Of a DNA stretch of 64,000 bases, positions 36,886 through 48,019 are shown piece by piece. The translations under genes and the position numbers were made by a program. Within the stretch, counting starts at the first letter, position 1, and each line of letters opens with the position of its first letter. The notes below the pieces were generated by a model. That model had not been told where the DNA came from and did not search any database. It was given only the letters and a program-made list of their open reading frames with translations. The DNA is from JASJBU01 sp963797085 (GTDB lineage Bacteria; Pseudomonadota; Gammaproteobacteria; Chromatiales; Chromatiaceae), in NCBI GenBank assembly GCA_963797085.1, contig CAWCOA010000004.1, forward strand, positions 310,001-374,000. The letters run 5' to 3'.

Positions 36886-37089
36886 CTAAGAACAAGGGCC
36901 GCTGATGACTTGGAACCGTGAAGAAGTATCTCTGGCTATAAAAAGACTTCTATCGAGTTGTTGGACTGGAGGATCTTCACTATTTAGCTGTGCGGATTTA
37001 ATCAGCGCCAGCGCCTCTTTGACAGTAACTTCCTGTACCTCATAGACAGGGAGCGATTCAGAAAGTTGATTATCATTAATAATCAGCAT
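36886..37089 (-). CDS. Hypothetical protein, 67 residues
   Basis: MLIINDNQLSESLPVYEVQE start, then TVKEALALIKSAQL and SLFIARDTSSRFQV. Soluble; no family recognised. The start is preceded on the minus strand by AGGAATGTAAT, a reasonable ribosome-binding site. It is divergent from the reductase-like gene at 37204. Coding status is plausible but not certain. Confidence 0.4.
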   Translation of the reverse strand: MLIINDNQLSESLPVYEVQEVTVKEALALIKSAQLNSEDPPVQQLDRSLFIARDTSSRFQVISGPCS

Positions 37090-37203
37090 ATTACATTCCT
37101 GTATTAATCCATTACCTTAGCGTCATCTTAGCTCTTTATCTGATATTTGCAAATCCGTTATGATTATCCGTATATTGCTGAAAAACCTATCTGGCTGAAA
37201 GTG

Positions 37204-37996
37204 ATGAATAAACCGATAATCCTCATTGGAACTGGAGAGATGGGAGGCGTGTTCGCCCGAGCATTTTTACGCGCAGGGTTTCCAGTGCACCCCATCACAC
37301 GTGAAATGGATATCATTGAAAATTGCGGGCAGGTGCCAGACCCTGAGTTTGTTCTCGTAGCGGTAGGTGAAAACGACCTGCAGGCCGTATTGAACGAGAT
37401 TCCCCCTGCATGGAAATACAAGCTTTGTCTACTCCAAAACGAACTGCTGCCAAAGGATTTGCAGGGCCTTGACGAGCCAACAGTAATCTCTGTCTGGTTT
37501 GAAAAAAAGCCGGGGATGGAGGTGAAGGTTATTGTTCCATCACCGATCTATGGTCCACAGTCTGAACGCATCAGTAAGGCATTAATGACCCTCAAGATTC
37601 CCACAAAAATACTGACATCCCCCCAAGAGTTACTGTTCGAACTGGTTTTAAAAAACATTTACATTCTGACCAGCAACATATGCAGGACTGCGAACCGGGG
37701 GTACTGTCGGAGAGCTTTGGCGTGATCATCAGGAGTTCGCCCAAGGCATTGCTACCGAAGTCATCGAGATACAGGAAGCATTAACCGGCAGCTCACTGGA
37801 TTCCGACGCCTTAGTTCAGGGTATGCTGGAAGCGTTTGATGGGGATCCTGAACATCAATGTATGGGGCGAAGTGCGCCAGCCCGATTAGCTCGTGCACTG
37901 GAACATGCAGACCAGTTCCATCTTTCCGTACCGCTCATGCGTCAACTCAAGCTGAGCAATCAGCATCCTAAGGCATGCAAGAAGATATCCCTTTAG
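37204..37996 (+). CDS. Rossmann-fold reductase-like protein (ketopantoate reductase-like); one frameshift
   Basis: About 263 residues. Begins with a nucleotide-binding fingerprint, IILIGTGEMGGVFARAFLRAGF, followed by VLVAVGENDLQAVLNEI and LLQNELLP, in the style of 6-phosphogluconate/ketopantoate reductases. The second half reads VGELWRDHQEFAQGIATEV and LVQGMLEAFDGDPEHQCMGR (helical). The frame shifts near 37690-37705 in a GGGGG run. The corrected frame ends at TAG 37994-37996, overlapping the fkpB start by 22 bases. Exact substrate unknown. Confidence 0.7.
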
Positions 37997-38445
37997 TAAC
38001 TCCCGGCTCCCGAGTAACCCTGCACTATTCGTTGACTCTATCCGATGGAACCGAGGTAGTATCGACTTTTGATGAAACGCCTCTCGCTTTTACTCTGGGA
38101 GACGGCACCATGGTGGAAGCCTTGGAAGACTCACTGATTGGGTTAGCCTGCGGTGCCGATGTACAGATCATTCTCTCAGGGAATGATGCTTTCGGACCAA
38201 AAACCGATGAAAAAATCCAACACATGCAGAGAAAAGAGTTTCCTGATGAGATGAATATCGCTGCAGGTCATGTCATTGCCTTCACCACACCCATGGGAGA
38301 TGAAGTGGCGGGTCAGGTAGTGGAAATCAATGAAGAAGACCTAGTCATTGACCTGAATCACCCACTTTCCGGCCACCTCATTAACTTTCGGGTTAAGATT
38401 CTCCAGATAGATCATCAAGCCGGATCACCCCACGGAACTAACTGA
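37975..38445 (+). CDS. fkpB: FKBP-type peptidyl-prolyl cis-trans isomerase FkpB (SlpA)
   Basis: A 156-residue SlyD/SlpA-type isomerase: VTLHYSLTLSDGTEVVSTFD, LGDGTMVEALEDSLIGL, an IF-type insert with DAFGPKTDEKIQHM and FPDEMNIAAGHVIAF, and DLNHPLSGHLINFRV. It lacks the histidine-rich tail of SlyD. It stands directly before ispH (5 bases), the same arrangement as fkpB-ispH in E. coli, which supports the assignment. Confidence 0.93.
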   Translation: MQEDIPLVTPGSRVTLHYSLTLSDGTEVVSTFDETPLAFTLGDGTMVEALEDSLIGLACGADVQIILSGNDAFGPKTDEKIQHMQRKEFPDEMNIAAGHVIAFTTPMGDEVAGQVVEINEEDLVIDLNHPLSGHLINFRVKILQIDHQAGSPHGTN

Positions 38446-38450
38446 AACCG

Positions 38451-39392
38451 ATGCAGAATATATTGCTTGCGAACCCCAGGGGATTCTGTGCCGGGGTCGA
38501 TCGCGCCATAGAAATCGTTGAACGGGCATTGGAAATGCTTGGGGCCCCAATCTATGTCAGGCATGAAGTCGTACATAATCGGTTCGTGGTGGAAAGTCTT
38601 CGCGAACGGGGAGCTATTTTTGTCGATGACCTGTCTGATATTCCGGATAACAACACAGTCATCTTCAGCGCCCATGGTGTATCTCAAACCGTACGACAGG
38701 AGGCGGAAGCTCGCAAACTAAGGGTATTTGACGCCACTTGCCCTTTGGTGACTAAAGTCCATCTCGAGGTTGCCCGGTACTGTCGGGATGATTACCACGT
38801 CGTCCTGATTGGACATCGCGGTCATCCAGAAGTCGAAGGCACTATGGGACAATGCAGGCAGGAGAACAATAACTCACAAATCCATCTGGTTGAAACAGTG
38901 AAAGATGTTGAAAACCTGCGCATCAGCCAACCCGAAAAAATTGCTTTTGTGACTCAAACAACCCTTTCAATGGACGATACCCAACAGGTCATCAGGGCGC
39001 TGCAAAAACATTATCCCCACATATCGGGCCCAAAAAAGAATGACATTTGTTATGCGACACAAAACAGACAGGATGCCGTTAAGGAACTCGCAAAACAGTG
39101 CGATCTGGTTCTCGTAGTGGGTTCCCCAAATAGCTCGAATTCAAATCGATTGCGTGAAATCGCCGAGAAACATGGAACCCCTGCCTATTTGATCGATGGG
39201 GCGGATGATATTAAGGATTCCTGGTTGGCAGGGATTGACACCGTTGGCGTCACCGCTGGTGCATCAGCGCCTGAAATACTGGTTGAGGAAGTGATTGAAA
39301 GGCTCAAGTCCGCTGGCGCACAAAGTGTCAATGCACTGAGTGGACGTGAGGAGAAGGTGACTTTTTCCCTGCCTAAGAGCCTGCAGCAATAG
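38451..39392 (+). CDS. ispH: 4-hydroxy-3-methylbut-2-enyl diphosphate reductase IspH
   Basis: Last enzyme of the MEP isoprenoid pathway; 313 residues. The three cluster-binding cysteines are in NPRGFCAGVDRA (Cys12), DATCPLVTKVH (about 96) and DICYATQNRQ (about 198). Also seen are VRHEVVHNRFVV and EEGTMG-type HRGHPEVEGTMGQ, with substrate-binding His and Glu, and VGSPNSSNSNRLREIA. Complete and intact. Probably co-transcribed with fkpB. Confidence 0.96.
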   Translation: MQNILLANPRGFCAGVDRAIEIVERALEMLGAPIYVRHEVVHNRFVVESLRERGAIFVDDLSDIPDNNTVIFSAHGVSQTVRQEAEARKLRVFDATCPLVTKVHLEVARYCRDDYHVVLIGHRGHPEVEGTMGQCRQENNNSQIHLVETVKDVENLRISQPEKIAFVTQTTLSMDDTQQVIRALQKHYPHISGPKKNDICYATQNRQDAVKELAKQCDLVLVVGSPNSSNSNRLREIAEKHGTPAYLIDGADDIKDSWLAGIDTVGVTAGASAPEILVEEVIERLKSAGAQSVNALSGREEKVTFSLPKSLQQ

Positions 39393-39857
39393 GCCGACAT
39401 CAATAACCGTAGATTGGTAGCACAGATTTGTGTGAATTAAATTACCAGCCTTACGTAAAGACAAATCACAGACGAAGTGAATTCCGGTCCCGCAAGATTC
39501 CACGACCGCCCTTAGCCTCAGCGCATTCGTCGTAATTTCCAATAGTTTTTATTTTTCAGCGCTCCATTGAACAGGATTTGAGGCCGTGCGAAACCACGCA
39601 GGCCAGGCTTTATTACAGGCCATGCGTTGTTCATAAATACAAGCATCCCTTGCGGTTTGCCACAACGAAAATATCCCGGCCTTTCCTCAAGAAAAAATCA
39701 CGACTGCCGATACAGCTTGTGATGGCGACTGTCAGTCAATTGCGGCCACTTTTCCGCTAGTCTAACTAGCCTTTGCTTGCACTGATTATCGGCCAATTAC
39801 TACATTTCGTCGTCTGAATACCCGCGCCTTGATGAACTGAGTCTATAAGTATTGAGC
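39393..39857. other. Non-coding gap before the minor pilin operon
   Basis: No convincing gene on either strand. It holds the ispH transcript end and the promoter region of the pilin operon. A short inverted repeat GCTAG-TCTAA-CTAGC lies near 39757-39771. I see no clear sigma-54 or sigma-70 pair with confidence. Confidence 0.5.
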
Positions 39858-40448
39858 ATGAACAAGCAGAGTGGATTTACCCTTGTCGAACTGATGATCA
39901 CCTTGACTATCGCGGTGATTCTGTTGACTGTCGGAGTGCCCAGCTTCAGCACCATGATCCAAAACAACCGTCTCACCAGCAACACCAACGATCTGGTCAG
40001 CGCCTTGAATCTGGCTCGTAGCGAAGCGGTGACAAGGGGTGTAAGAGTCACCGTATGCAAAAGCTCTGATCAGTCCACCTGCGATACATCCACTACCGGG
40101 TGGGAACAAGGCTGGATCATCTTTACCGACGAAAACAACAATGCGGCCTATAATCCCAGCGCCACTCCTGCGGAAACCCTGCTGAAGGTCCATGAAGCAA
40201 TGGAAAATCAGATAACCGCAACCGGCAACAGTAATGTTGCAAATTACATCTCCTATGTCGCGTCAGGGCGTACTCAACTGACAAGCGGCGCCTTTCAGGC
40301 TGGAAGCATTAGCCTCTGTGATGCTCGCGGAGCAAGCAGTGCAAGCTGGGAAATCTTGTCCGGTACAGGCCGACTTCGTTTAGCACAGGATACCAATGAC
40401 GATGGAATCGTCGATGATGGAAATGGGAGCAATGTCACATGCCCTTAA
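39858..40448 (+). CDS. fimT: Type IV minor pilin FimT/FimU (GspH family)
   Basis: A 196-residue prepilin. The class III signal is MNKQSGFTLVELMITLTIAV: PilD would cut after Gly6 and methylate Phe. A GspH-type globular domain follows, with the typical ARSEAVTRGVRVTVCKS and GWEQGWIIFTDENNN. First gene of the minor pilin operon fimT-pilV-pilW-pilX-pilY1-pilE, whose products prime pilus assembly and load PilY1 onto the tip. It overlaps pilV by 10 bases. Confidence 0.93.
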   Translation: MNKQSGFTLVELMITLTIAVILLTVGVPSFSTMIQNNRLTSNTNDLVSALNLARSEAVTRGVRVTVCKSSDQSTCDTSTTGWEQGWIIFTDENNNAAYNPSATPAETLLKVHEAMENQITATGNSNVANYISYVASGRTQLTSGAFQAGSISLCDARGASSASWEILSGTGRLRLAQDTNDDGIVDDGNGSNVTCP

Positions 40449-40949
40449 AACAGAACCTAGCACGCAATCGAAGCCGCGGCTTCACCCTCATCGAGGTACT
40501 GGTCTCAATGATTATCCTAGCGGTTGGCCTGCTGGGTATCGCCGGACTACAGGCCATGGGATTGCGCAACAACCAGTCCGCCCTGCTGCGCTCCCAGGCA
40601 ACCTTGTGCGCTTATGATATGTCGGACCGAATGCGCACCAACAGTCAGGGATTCTCCGCGGATAACTACGACGAACCTGCATCAACCGCCGTCACCAACT
40701 GTGAATCAACCACGGGTTGCAGCCCCTCGAGATGGCTACCAATGACATGTCCGCTTGGAGCACCGTCCTCAGCAATACGCTGCCCGCAGGCGCAGGCGTC
40801 GTATGCCTCGACAGCACGCCGGATGATGGGGATTCCGAGACTCTCCAGCATGTGATGGAACCGGTTCAGCTTATGCCATAAAAATATGGTGGCAGGACGA
40901 CCGTGGCACTCCAGGCACGCTCCAGCGTTTCACCGTGAGTTACCAGTGA
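40439..40949 (+). CDS. pilV: Type IV minor pilin PilV; two frameshifts
   Basis: Prepilin with the signal RGFTLIEVLVSMIILAVGLL after a basic leader, then the GIAGLQAMGLRNNQSALL pattern of PilV. About 170 residues when corrected. The frame changes near 40725-40735 and 40860-40865: the intermediate piece reads MATNDMSAWSTVLSNTLP and the final piece YAIKIWWQDDRGTPGTLQR, ending at TGA 40947. These are typical PilV C-terminal sequences, so base-calling errors are probable. The stop overlaps the pilW start. Confidence 0.87.
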
Positions 40950-41686
40950 TGGATAGATCTACCATACAAAAAGTCCGCAAGCATCACCCCTGTAAACTTT
41001 CCAGTTGCAGCATGGGTTCGGCCTGGTTGAGATCATCGTGGCCATGGCCATTGGCTTCCTGCTGACCGCCGGAGTCATACAGATATTAAGCAGCAGCAGG
41101 CAGACATATCGGGTCCAGGACAACCTGTCGCATCTCCGGAGAACGGTCGTTTGCCATTATCCAAATGGGCAATAGCCTGCGCATGACGGGGTTCAAGACT
41201 GATCCGACTGATACCCCCACCTTCGCCACCGGAGCTGTGACAGGTACTGACCCAACAGACGATCCAGATCAGATTTCGGTTTCTTTCCAGGGCGCGGCGG
41301 ACGGGACAACAATTGACTGTCTTGGGAATGCGGTCTCTGCATCCGCGGTTGTCGATAACAAATTCTCAATTAACAACAACAGTCTCAGTTGTTTATCCAC
41401 GACCGCCACACAAGCCTTGGTTGAAAACGTGGAAGACATGCAAATCACCTATGGCGTGGATACCAATGGGACCGGCTCGGCCAATTATTATGTTGACGCG
41501 AACAGCGTGACCGACTGGTCACAGGTGGTCAGTCTGCATGTCAGCCTGCTGCTGCGCTCACAAGAAGATAATCTGACGCCGACCGCGCAGACCTATAATT
41601 TCAATCGCACCGAGACCACCGCCACGGACCGCCGCCTGCGGACAGTGTTCAGCACCACTATTGCACTGCGCAACCTTTTACCATGA
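40949..41686 (+). CDS. pilW: Type IV minor pilin PilW; frameshifted at the N-terminus
   Basis: About 245 residues. The ATG at 40949 overlaps the pilV stop (TGATG). The prepilin signal is in another frame near 41010-41060: GLVEIIVAMAIGFLLTAG, followed by VIQILSSSRQTYRVQDNLS. A second change near 41130 restores the main frame, whose C-terminal part reads SLRMTGFKTDP, VENVEDMQITYGVDTNG and QVVSLHVSLLLRSQEDN, all characteristic of PilW. Tip-complex minor pilin. Confidence 0.87.
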
Positions 41687-42298
41687 GACCAAGATCGGCC
41701 ATGAACCTCCCCGCACATATAGCCACCAGACAACAAGGCGCTGTCCTTATCGTCAGCCTGATCATACTCTTGATCATGACCCTAATCGGTCTGTCCTCCA
41801 TGCAGAACACCACTCTTGAAGAAAAGATGGCGGGAAACTACCGGGACAAGAACCTGTCATTTCAGGCCGCCGAAATGACCCTCCGTGAGGGTGAAGGGTG
41901 GATCGCGGACCAGACAAAAGAGCCTGACTTATCGACCGACAGCTGCAGCGCGAACTGTGACGTGTGGGACTCCGACACCCTTCTCGCAGCCTTGAGTTCC
42001 AGCTCCTATCTGGACGACACGCTCTGGTCCGACAGTAGAGCGAGATCAGCAACAATCACGATCCCGGATGTCGCGGCCAGCCCGGAATACTTCTGGAGTT
42101 CGAGCTGGACAAGCGTGACAGGCTCAACATTGGCCAGCAACAGGACAGTACCGTTCGCATTTATTATGGGGTGGTAGCACAAGGCATTGGCGGGAGCGCA
42201 AGCACCCGGACAGTGCTCAAGCGTCTGCACCCGGCGCTTCTGACAATCGGACGCACCCCCCACAACCCCGCAAGGGACTTGGAAAGGAAGCCATGTAA
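41683..42298 (+). CDS. pilX: Type IV minor pilin PilX; one or more frameshifts
   Basis: Starts at or a few codons after 41683, overlapping pilW. PilX has no typical prepilin processing glycine-Phe; here RQQGAVLIVSLIILLIMTLIG is the membrane helix and SSMQNTTLEEKMAGNYRDKN the diagnostic PilX segment. The main frame ends at 42177, but the other frame continues as VRIYYGVVAQGIGGSASTRT, so a shift occurs near 42140. The end at TAA 42296-42298 is approximate. Downstream lies pilY1. Confidence 0.83.
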
Positions 42299-42325
42299 AA
42301 GAACAGGAATACAGTGAGGTTAGAC

Positions 42326-45300
42326 ATGTACAGGCCCGACACACTTAGAACCAGCGTGACGTCAGCACTTGCCACCGCCCTGCTCGTGGCAAGCGGGACC
42401 GCTCCTGGCGCGACCTACAATATCAGCGACTCCCCACTCTTCATCACCGCCAACGTACCACCCCTGACCCTACTGGTCATGGGACGCGACCATAAGTTGT
42501 ATTATGAAGCGTACAACGATGCCTCTGACCTGAACGAAGATGGCACCATCGATACCCGCTACAATCCGGCAATCGATTATTTCGGTTATTTCGATTCGTA
42601 TAAGTGCTACAGCTATGACGGAGGCAATGGTCGCTTCAATCCCAGTCTGGCAGCATCCCCCACCATCAAGACCTGCTCCGGTCAATGGAGCGGAGACTTT
42701 CTCAACTACCTGACGACCTCGCGCATGGACGCACTGCGCAAAGTGTTTTATGGTGGCTATAGATCCACCGATTCGAGCCACCGATACTGTCCTGCAGCGA
42801 GCCTACATCCCCCAGGATGCACATAGCCTGGGGCAAGGAATATGCCAGTGTCGCGGTCGACGGCTATGACATCAGCGACTATGCCCCTCTGCTCCCAGCC
42901 GGCGACCGGAACCCACCACTTGTTCGCCAACACCACCCTGTCGGAAATGGAGATCGCTGTTGCGAGTGTTGACCAATACCCCACATCGAATCTGGGAATG
43001 GGTCTCTATCGAGCGCCCGGTGGCCGGGACCGATATGTGCGACCGGCAACAATGTACGTACCGACTGTGTCGGGTCTGGAACCGGTGCGATACCTGGCAG
43101 ATCGTGCCTTCCAGCGTTTTCTCCGATCTCACCCAGACGACCTATGACATCACGGGTGCTTCCAGTCCAAGTAATGAGACCCAATACCAGCAACTAGTCA
43201 ATGACTACGCTGACCCCGATGATCCTGATCTTTATTTCGGGTCTGGCCCGGCCTCTCAGATCAATGGATCAGGCAACCCATACCGGTGACGACGACCATT
43301 ATCTCACAATTTCCAGGGTACCCTGGTAATTCCCAGCGATGGCGAATACACCTTCGCGGTGGACGGTGACGATGCGCTGGAGCTCTTGATCGACGGTGTG
43401 GTCGTGGCATCCTGGTATGGTGCACACTGAGCTTGCAATTTCGACATCGACGTCGACTGCTTAGATGACCATACCGGCATAGTCACTTTTACCGCCGGAA
43501 ACTACACCATCGAATACCGGCACCAGGAGTCGACTGGAGATGACTCCTACTATCTTATTGGCAACTCTCTGGGGCAGCCTCGGCCATGACCAATTATCGG
43601 GTGCGAGCCAAGGTGTTCCAAACCGGCCATTCTGGAAGCCAATTGTCAGATCTACCCCGATGGCAACCACAAACCAGTCGGCCTGCTCCAACAATACCGG
43701 AGAGAACGATGCGATGAAATTCGGCTTGTTGAGCGGTAGTTACAAGCGCAACACGGCTGGTGGCGTACTGCGCAAGAACGTCGGCAGCATCACCGACGAA
43801 ATCATCGCCAACACCGGACAATTCAGCACTACCGAAGGCATCATCAAAACCTTCGACCGCTTTCGCATCGTTAACTTCGATTATTCAAACCATTCCTATG
43901 ATTGCGGTTGGATAACGACTCGCCCCATTAACGACGGGGAATATGCCATGTGGGGCCACACCCATCGGTGAGATGATGTACGAAGGTCTTCGCTATTTCG
44001 CCGGTAAAGCCACGCCGACCAGCGCCTTTTCTATCAGCACCACAGATACCCGGACGCTACTCTTAACCTGCCGGTCGCTACATGGTTAACCCATATGCCG
44101 CTGGCAGCAATGAACAATGCGCAAAGCCGTTTCAGATCGTCATCAGCGACATCAACCCTTCGTATGATTCAGACCAGGTTCCCGGAAGCTACTTCAATGC
44201 CTTCACAGGCGACATAACAGGGCTTGACTGCGAGGACGAAGCGGATGATATCTCCGACAACGAGACGGATGTCACCGGCCAGCATTTTATCGGCCAATCA
44301 GCGGCGGACTACGACGGCGCGCCATCACCCAAAGAGGTTACGCAGCCTGGGGAATATTCGCGGTCTCTCCCCGGAAGAGCCAACCAAACAAGGCAGCTAT
44401 TACGCGGCCAGTATCGCCTATTACGGCCACGTAAATGACCTCAATCCGGTCGCACGGCGATCAGATGATGGATACTTTTGCGGTTGCCCTCGCCTCACCT
44501 CTACCGCGCATAGAGATCCCAGTGAATGGGCAAATCGTGACTCTGGTGCCCTACGCCAAATCAGTCGGAGGAGCAACAGTATTGACGCAACAGAAGGTGA
44601 GTTCCAACCGACCAATCAGATCGTCGACTTCTACCCTGAGAGCATCACCCCGACAAGCGGTAGTTTCCGCATCAACTTCGAGGATGTCGAACAAGGCGCC
44701 GACCACGATATGGATGCAATCGCGACTTACCACTATACGGTCAACGACGACAACACGGTCACCGTGAATATAGCCTCGGACTATGCCGCTGGCAGCATCA
44801 TCCAGCACATGGGTTATGTGATCTCCGGCACTGACGCAGACGGTACCTATCTGGAAGTCCGCGATTCAGATACCAGCGATGGCTCGGATGTCGATTATTT
44901 TCTCGATACCCCGCACACTATCGATGCCCTTCCACTCACCGCATCCCGAACCTTTACCCCAAGCGGTACTTCGGGGGCGACCCTGATGAAAGATCCCTCT
45001 GGTACGCGGCCAAATGGGGCGGTTTTATCGATGCGGAAGATGCCAACGGCACCAAGGACGGCCTGCCAAGTGGCACCGAGTGGGACGCGGATGGCGACGA
45101 CCGAGCCCGACAACTATTTCCTGGTGACCAACGCCCTGACCCTGAAGGATCAGCTATCCAAAGCTTTTGACGAGGTTCTCGACCGCACCGGTTCTGCCTC
45201 GACAGTCGCCCTGACCTCCGGTTCGATCACCGGCAACACCAAGGCCTACCAGGCACGCTTCAGATCCAGACTCGACCGGCCAGATACTCGCTTTTCCGAT

Positions 45301-47361
45301 AGCCTTTGACGGCACGGTAGGGAGCGAGGTCTGGGACGCTGGAGTTGCCATCTCGGCACAGAACCCCAACGCACGTAAGATCATCACCTATAAGCCCTCC
45401 TCTGAGAACGGCATTCCTTTCCGTTGGCCAACTGATGAAACCAACCCCACAAGCAGCGAGTTGGACGCTGCACAGATTACCGCACTCAACATCAATCCCG
45501 ATTCCGGGATAGCCGACGGTCTGGGGAGTGACCGCCTGGATTACTTGCGCGGCACCGACGTAAACGGCTTCCGAACACGCGACAGCAAACTTGGCGACAT
45601 CGTGAACTCCGCTCCAGCATTCGTTGGTGCACCACGCGCCCGTTACCCCAACGACTGGGATGACCTAACCACCTTTGGTAACGATAGCGCAGCAGAAGAT
45701 ACCTTAGCCTACCGGACCTGGAGGAACGACACGGACAGGTCACAGCGCCAACAAGTCGTTTACTTTGGCGCCAATGACGGAATGTTGCATGGAGTGGATG
45801 CTGGTATCTTACTCCAGCGGCACTGGTAGCTTCAGTAACGGGACTGGCGCGGAGGTTCTCGGTTATGTCCCAAGCCCGGTTTATCGCCAATCTCAACCAG
45901 CTGACCTCACCGAACTACACGCACCGCTACTATGTGGATGCTGCGGTCACCTATGCACCGATGCCTTCTATGCCTCAGACTGGCATACAGTGCTCACGGG
46001 AGGATTAGGTGCCGGTGGCCAGGGTATCTTTGCGCTCGACATCACCGATCCATCATCGTTCAGTGAGAATAGCGCCGACGCCATCTCCCTCTGGGAGTTC
46101 ACCGATGCCTATGCAGACGATACGGACGGTGACACGATTCGCCGACGGTATAGACCTGGGCTATACATTGAACCAGCCGGTAAGCATCGTACGCATGCAT
46201 AACGGCGTGTGGGCCGCAGTATTTGGCAATGGATACAACAGTACCGCAACTGACTTGAACCCCGGCAGCTCCGGAAACGCCATTTTGTTCATCGTCGATA
46301 TCGCAACCGGTACACTGATACGTAAGATCGACACAAAGGTCGGTCTGTCTGATCCTGCCTCCTCAGGATACCCGAACGGTATGAGTGCACCGGCGCCAGT
46401 CGACGTCGATGGCGACTTCATTGCAGACTATATTTACGCAGGCGACCTGTTCGGTAACCTATGGAAGTTCGATGTAACAAATACATAACCCGGTACTCTG
46501 GGCATCATCTTATGGAACTGCCGCCAGCCCACAGCCACTGTTCATTGCCACTGCGGGTGATGGCACTACCCGGCAGCCAATCACCACACGTCCTCAGATT
46601 GGTGTGCATCCCACAACCGCCGACACTTATATGGTGTATTTCGGTACCGGAAAGTACTTTGAGGTGTCAGACGACATAGCGACCGGCCAAACCACCCAAT
46701 CCTTCTACGGCATCTGGGATCAAAACCAGACAAACGCCTCTGTTCCGGTATCACGTAGTACGGACCTGCTACAACAAACGATCACCCAGGAAGTTACCCA
46801 GACCTTTACCGGCGGCTCGTTTGATCTGCGAGTAATCTCAGATAACACCATCTGCTGGACTAGCTCGGCTAGCTGCGCGAGCCCCAAGAAGGGTTGGTAC
46901 CTGGACCTGATCCCACCCCCAGGTACAGATAACCAAGGCGAACGCCAGGTATCGGATTCGATTTTGCACAATGAACGGATTATCTTTACTACCCTTATTC
47001 CTTCCTCTGACCCGTGCGATGGTGGTGGTACAGGCTGGCTCATGGAACTCGATGCATACAACGGAGGCCGTTTCACCTTCGCACCGTTCGACCTCGATGG
47101 AGACGGCGTATTCGATAGTAATGACTATGTAGATACTGGGCTCACGGATGCCGATGGAAACACCATCTACATCCCACCCGGCGGTAAGAAATCCAAAGTC
47201 GGCATCATCCCGACACCGAGTATCCTGAGCTCTCCCTCCTCAGAAGGGGGTGGAAAGGAATATAAATACACCAGTGGCACCGAGGATGGGGAGATCGAAA
47301 AAACCTCAGAAAACCCGGGGCCGGGTGCGGTCGGTAGACAGACATGGCGCCGCTCTTCTAG
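42326..47361 (+). CDS. pilY1: Type IV pilus tip protein PilY1 with embedded PA14 domain; many frameshifts
   Basis: About 1680 residues, larger than most PilY1. The signal region is LATALLVASGTAPGA. Family text: VPPLTLLVMGRDHKLYYEAY, YFDSYKCYSYDG, DFLNYLTTSRMDALRKVFYG. A PA14/fibro-slime domain at 43300-43560 reads NFQGTLVIPSDGEYTFAVDG and DDALELLIDGVVVASW. The C-terminal beta-propeller has VLTGGLGAGGQGIFALDITD and the calcium-type loop DVDGDFIADYIYAGDLFGNL. At least eight frame changes split the reading; the encoded protein is colinear, so most are likely base errors. The frame stays open to 47491 but a one-base slip near 47352 gives TAG at 47359, before the terminator hairpin; I use that. 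Confidence 0.85.
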
Positions 47362-47394
47362 GCAACCACTGACTGTTTTAATTGATCCCAGAAC

Positions 47395-47445
47395 AGTCCC
47401 TGTCAACACAAATACCTCAGTTATTTGTGTTGACAGGGACTTTTT
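47395..47445 (+). terminator. Strong factor-independent terminator after pilY1
   Basis: AGTCCCTGTCAACACAAATA is followed by a 7-base loop and its exact 20-base complement, then TTTTT. The stem is perfect. It would end transcription between pilY1 and pilE unless read through; because pilE follows with its own ribosome-binding site (AAGGAG), partial termination may set stoichiometry. Confidence 0.8.
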
Positions 47446-47483
47446 AAAAAATTTAAAGAACACTGCGAAATCAAGGAGTAACA

Positions 47484-47923
47484 ATGGATAATCCCCGACA
47501 CATGAGGGTCCATGCTGGGTTTACACTGATTGAATTGATGATTGTGGTAGCCATTATCGGCATTCTGGCCGCCATTGCCTATCCCTCCTATCAGGAACAG
47601 GTGCAGAAATCACGGCGTGCCGATTGCCAGGGAGCGCTGACTGGCCTTGCCAGCGCCATGGAAAGGTTTTTTACGGTGAACACTACCTATGCCGGTGCTG
47701 CAGTAGGCGCTGGTGGCATCTCCCCAATCAATGTCCGATTGATGGCAATACAGCCTTTTACACATTAAGCATCCCGACTGCCACTGCAACCGGCTTTACG
47801 TTACAAGCCGCACGCACAGGTGCACAGACCGGTGATAGATGCGGTACCCTCACCTTGAGCAGTACGGGGCAAAAAGGTATTACTGGTGCTGCAACAGGCC
47901 TCACCTGGCAGGATTGCTGGTAA
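47484..47923 (+). CDS. pilE: Type IV pilin-like protein PilE; one frameshift
   Basis: About 146 residues. The prepilin signal AGFTLIELMIVVAIIGILAA is followed by IAYPSYQEQVQKSRRADCQG, the standard PilE minor pilin start. The frame shifts near 47735-47750 (ISPINVRLMA; the alternative reads NQCPIDGNTAFYTLSI), and the C-terminus GDRCGTLTLSSTGQKG with LTWQDCW contains the typical disulfide cysteines. AAGGAG precedes the ATG. Last gene of the minor pilin operon. Confidence 0.88.
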
Positions 47924-48019
47924 ATACTGCACTTTAATAGCTGCAACCAATTACTTCTGGACGAAATGTGTCTGGCACCCGAGTATAGTTGATGTTCTTC
48001 CAAATCATCGGACGCTTTC

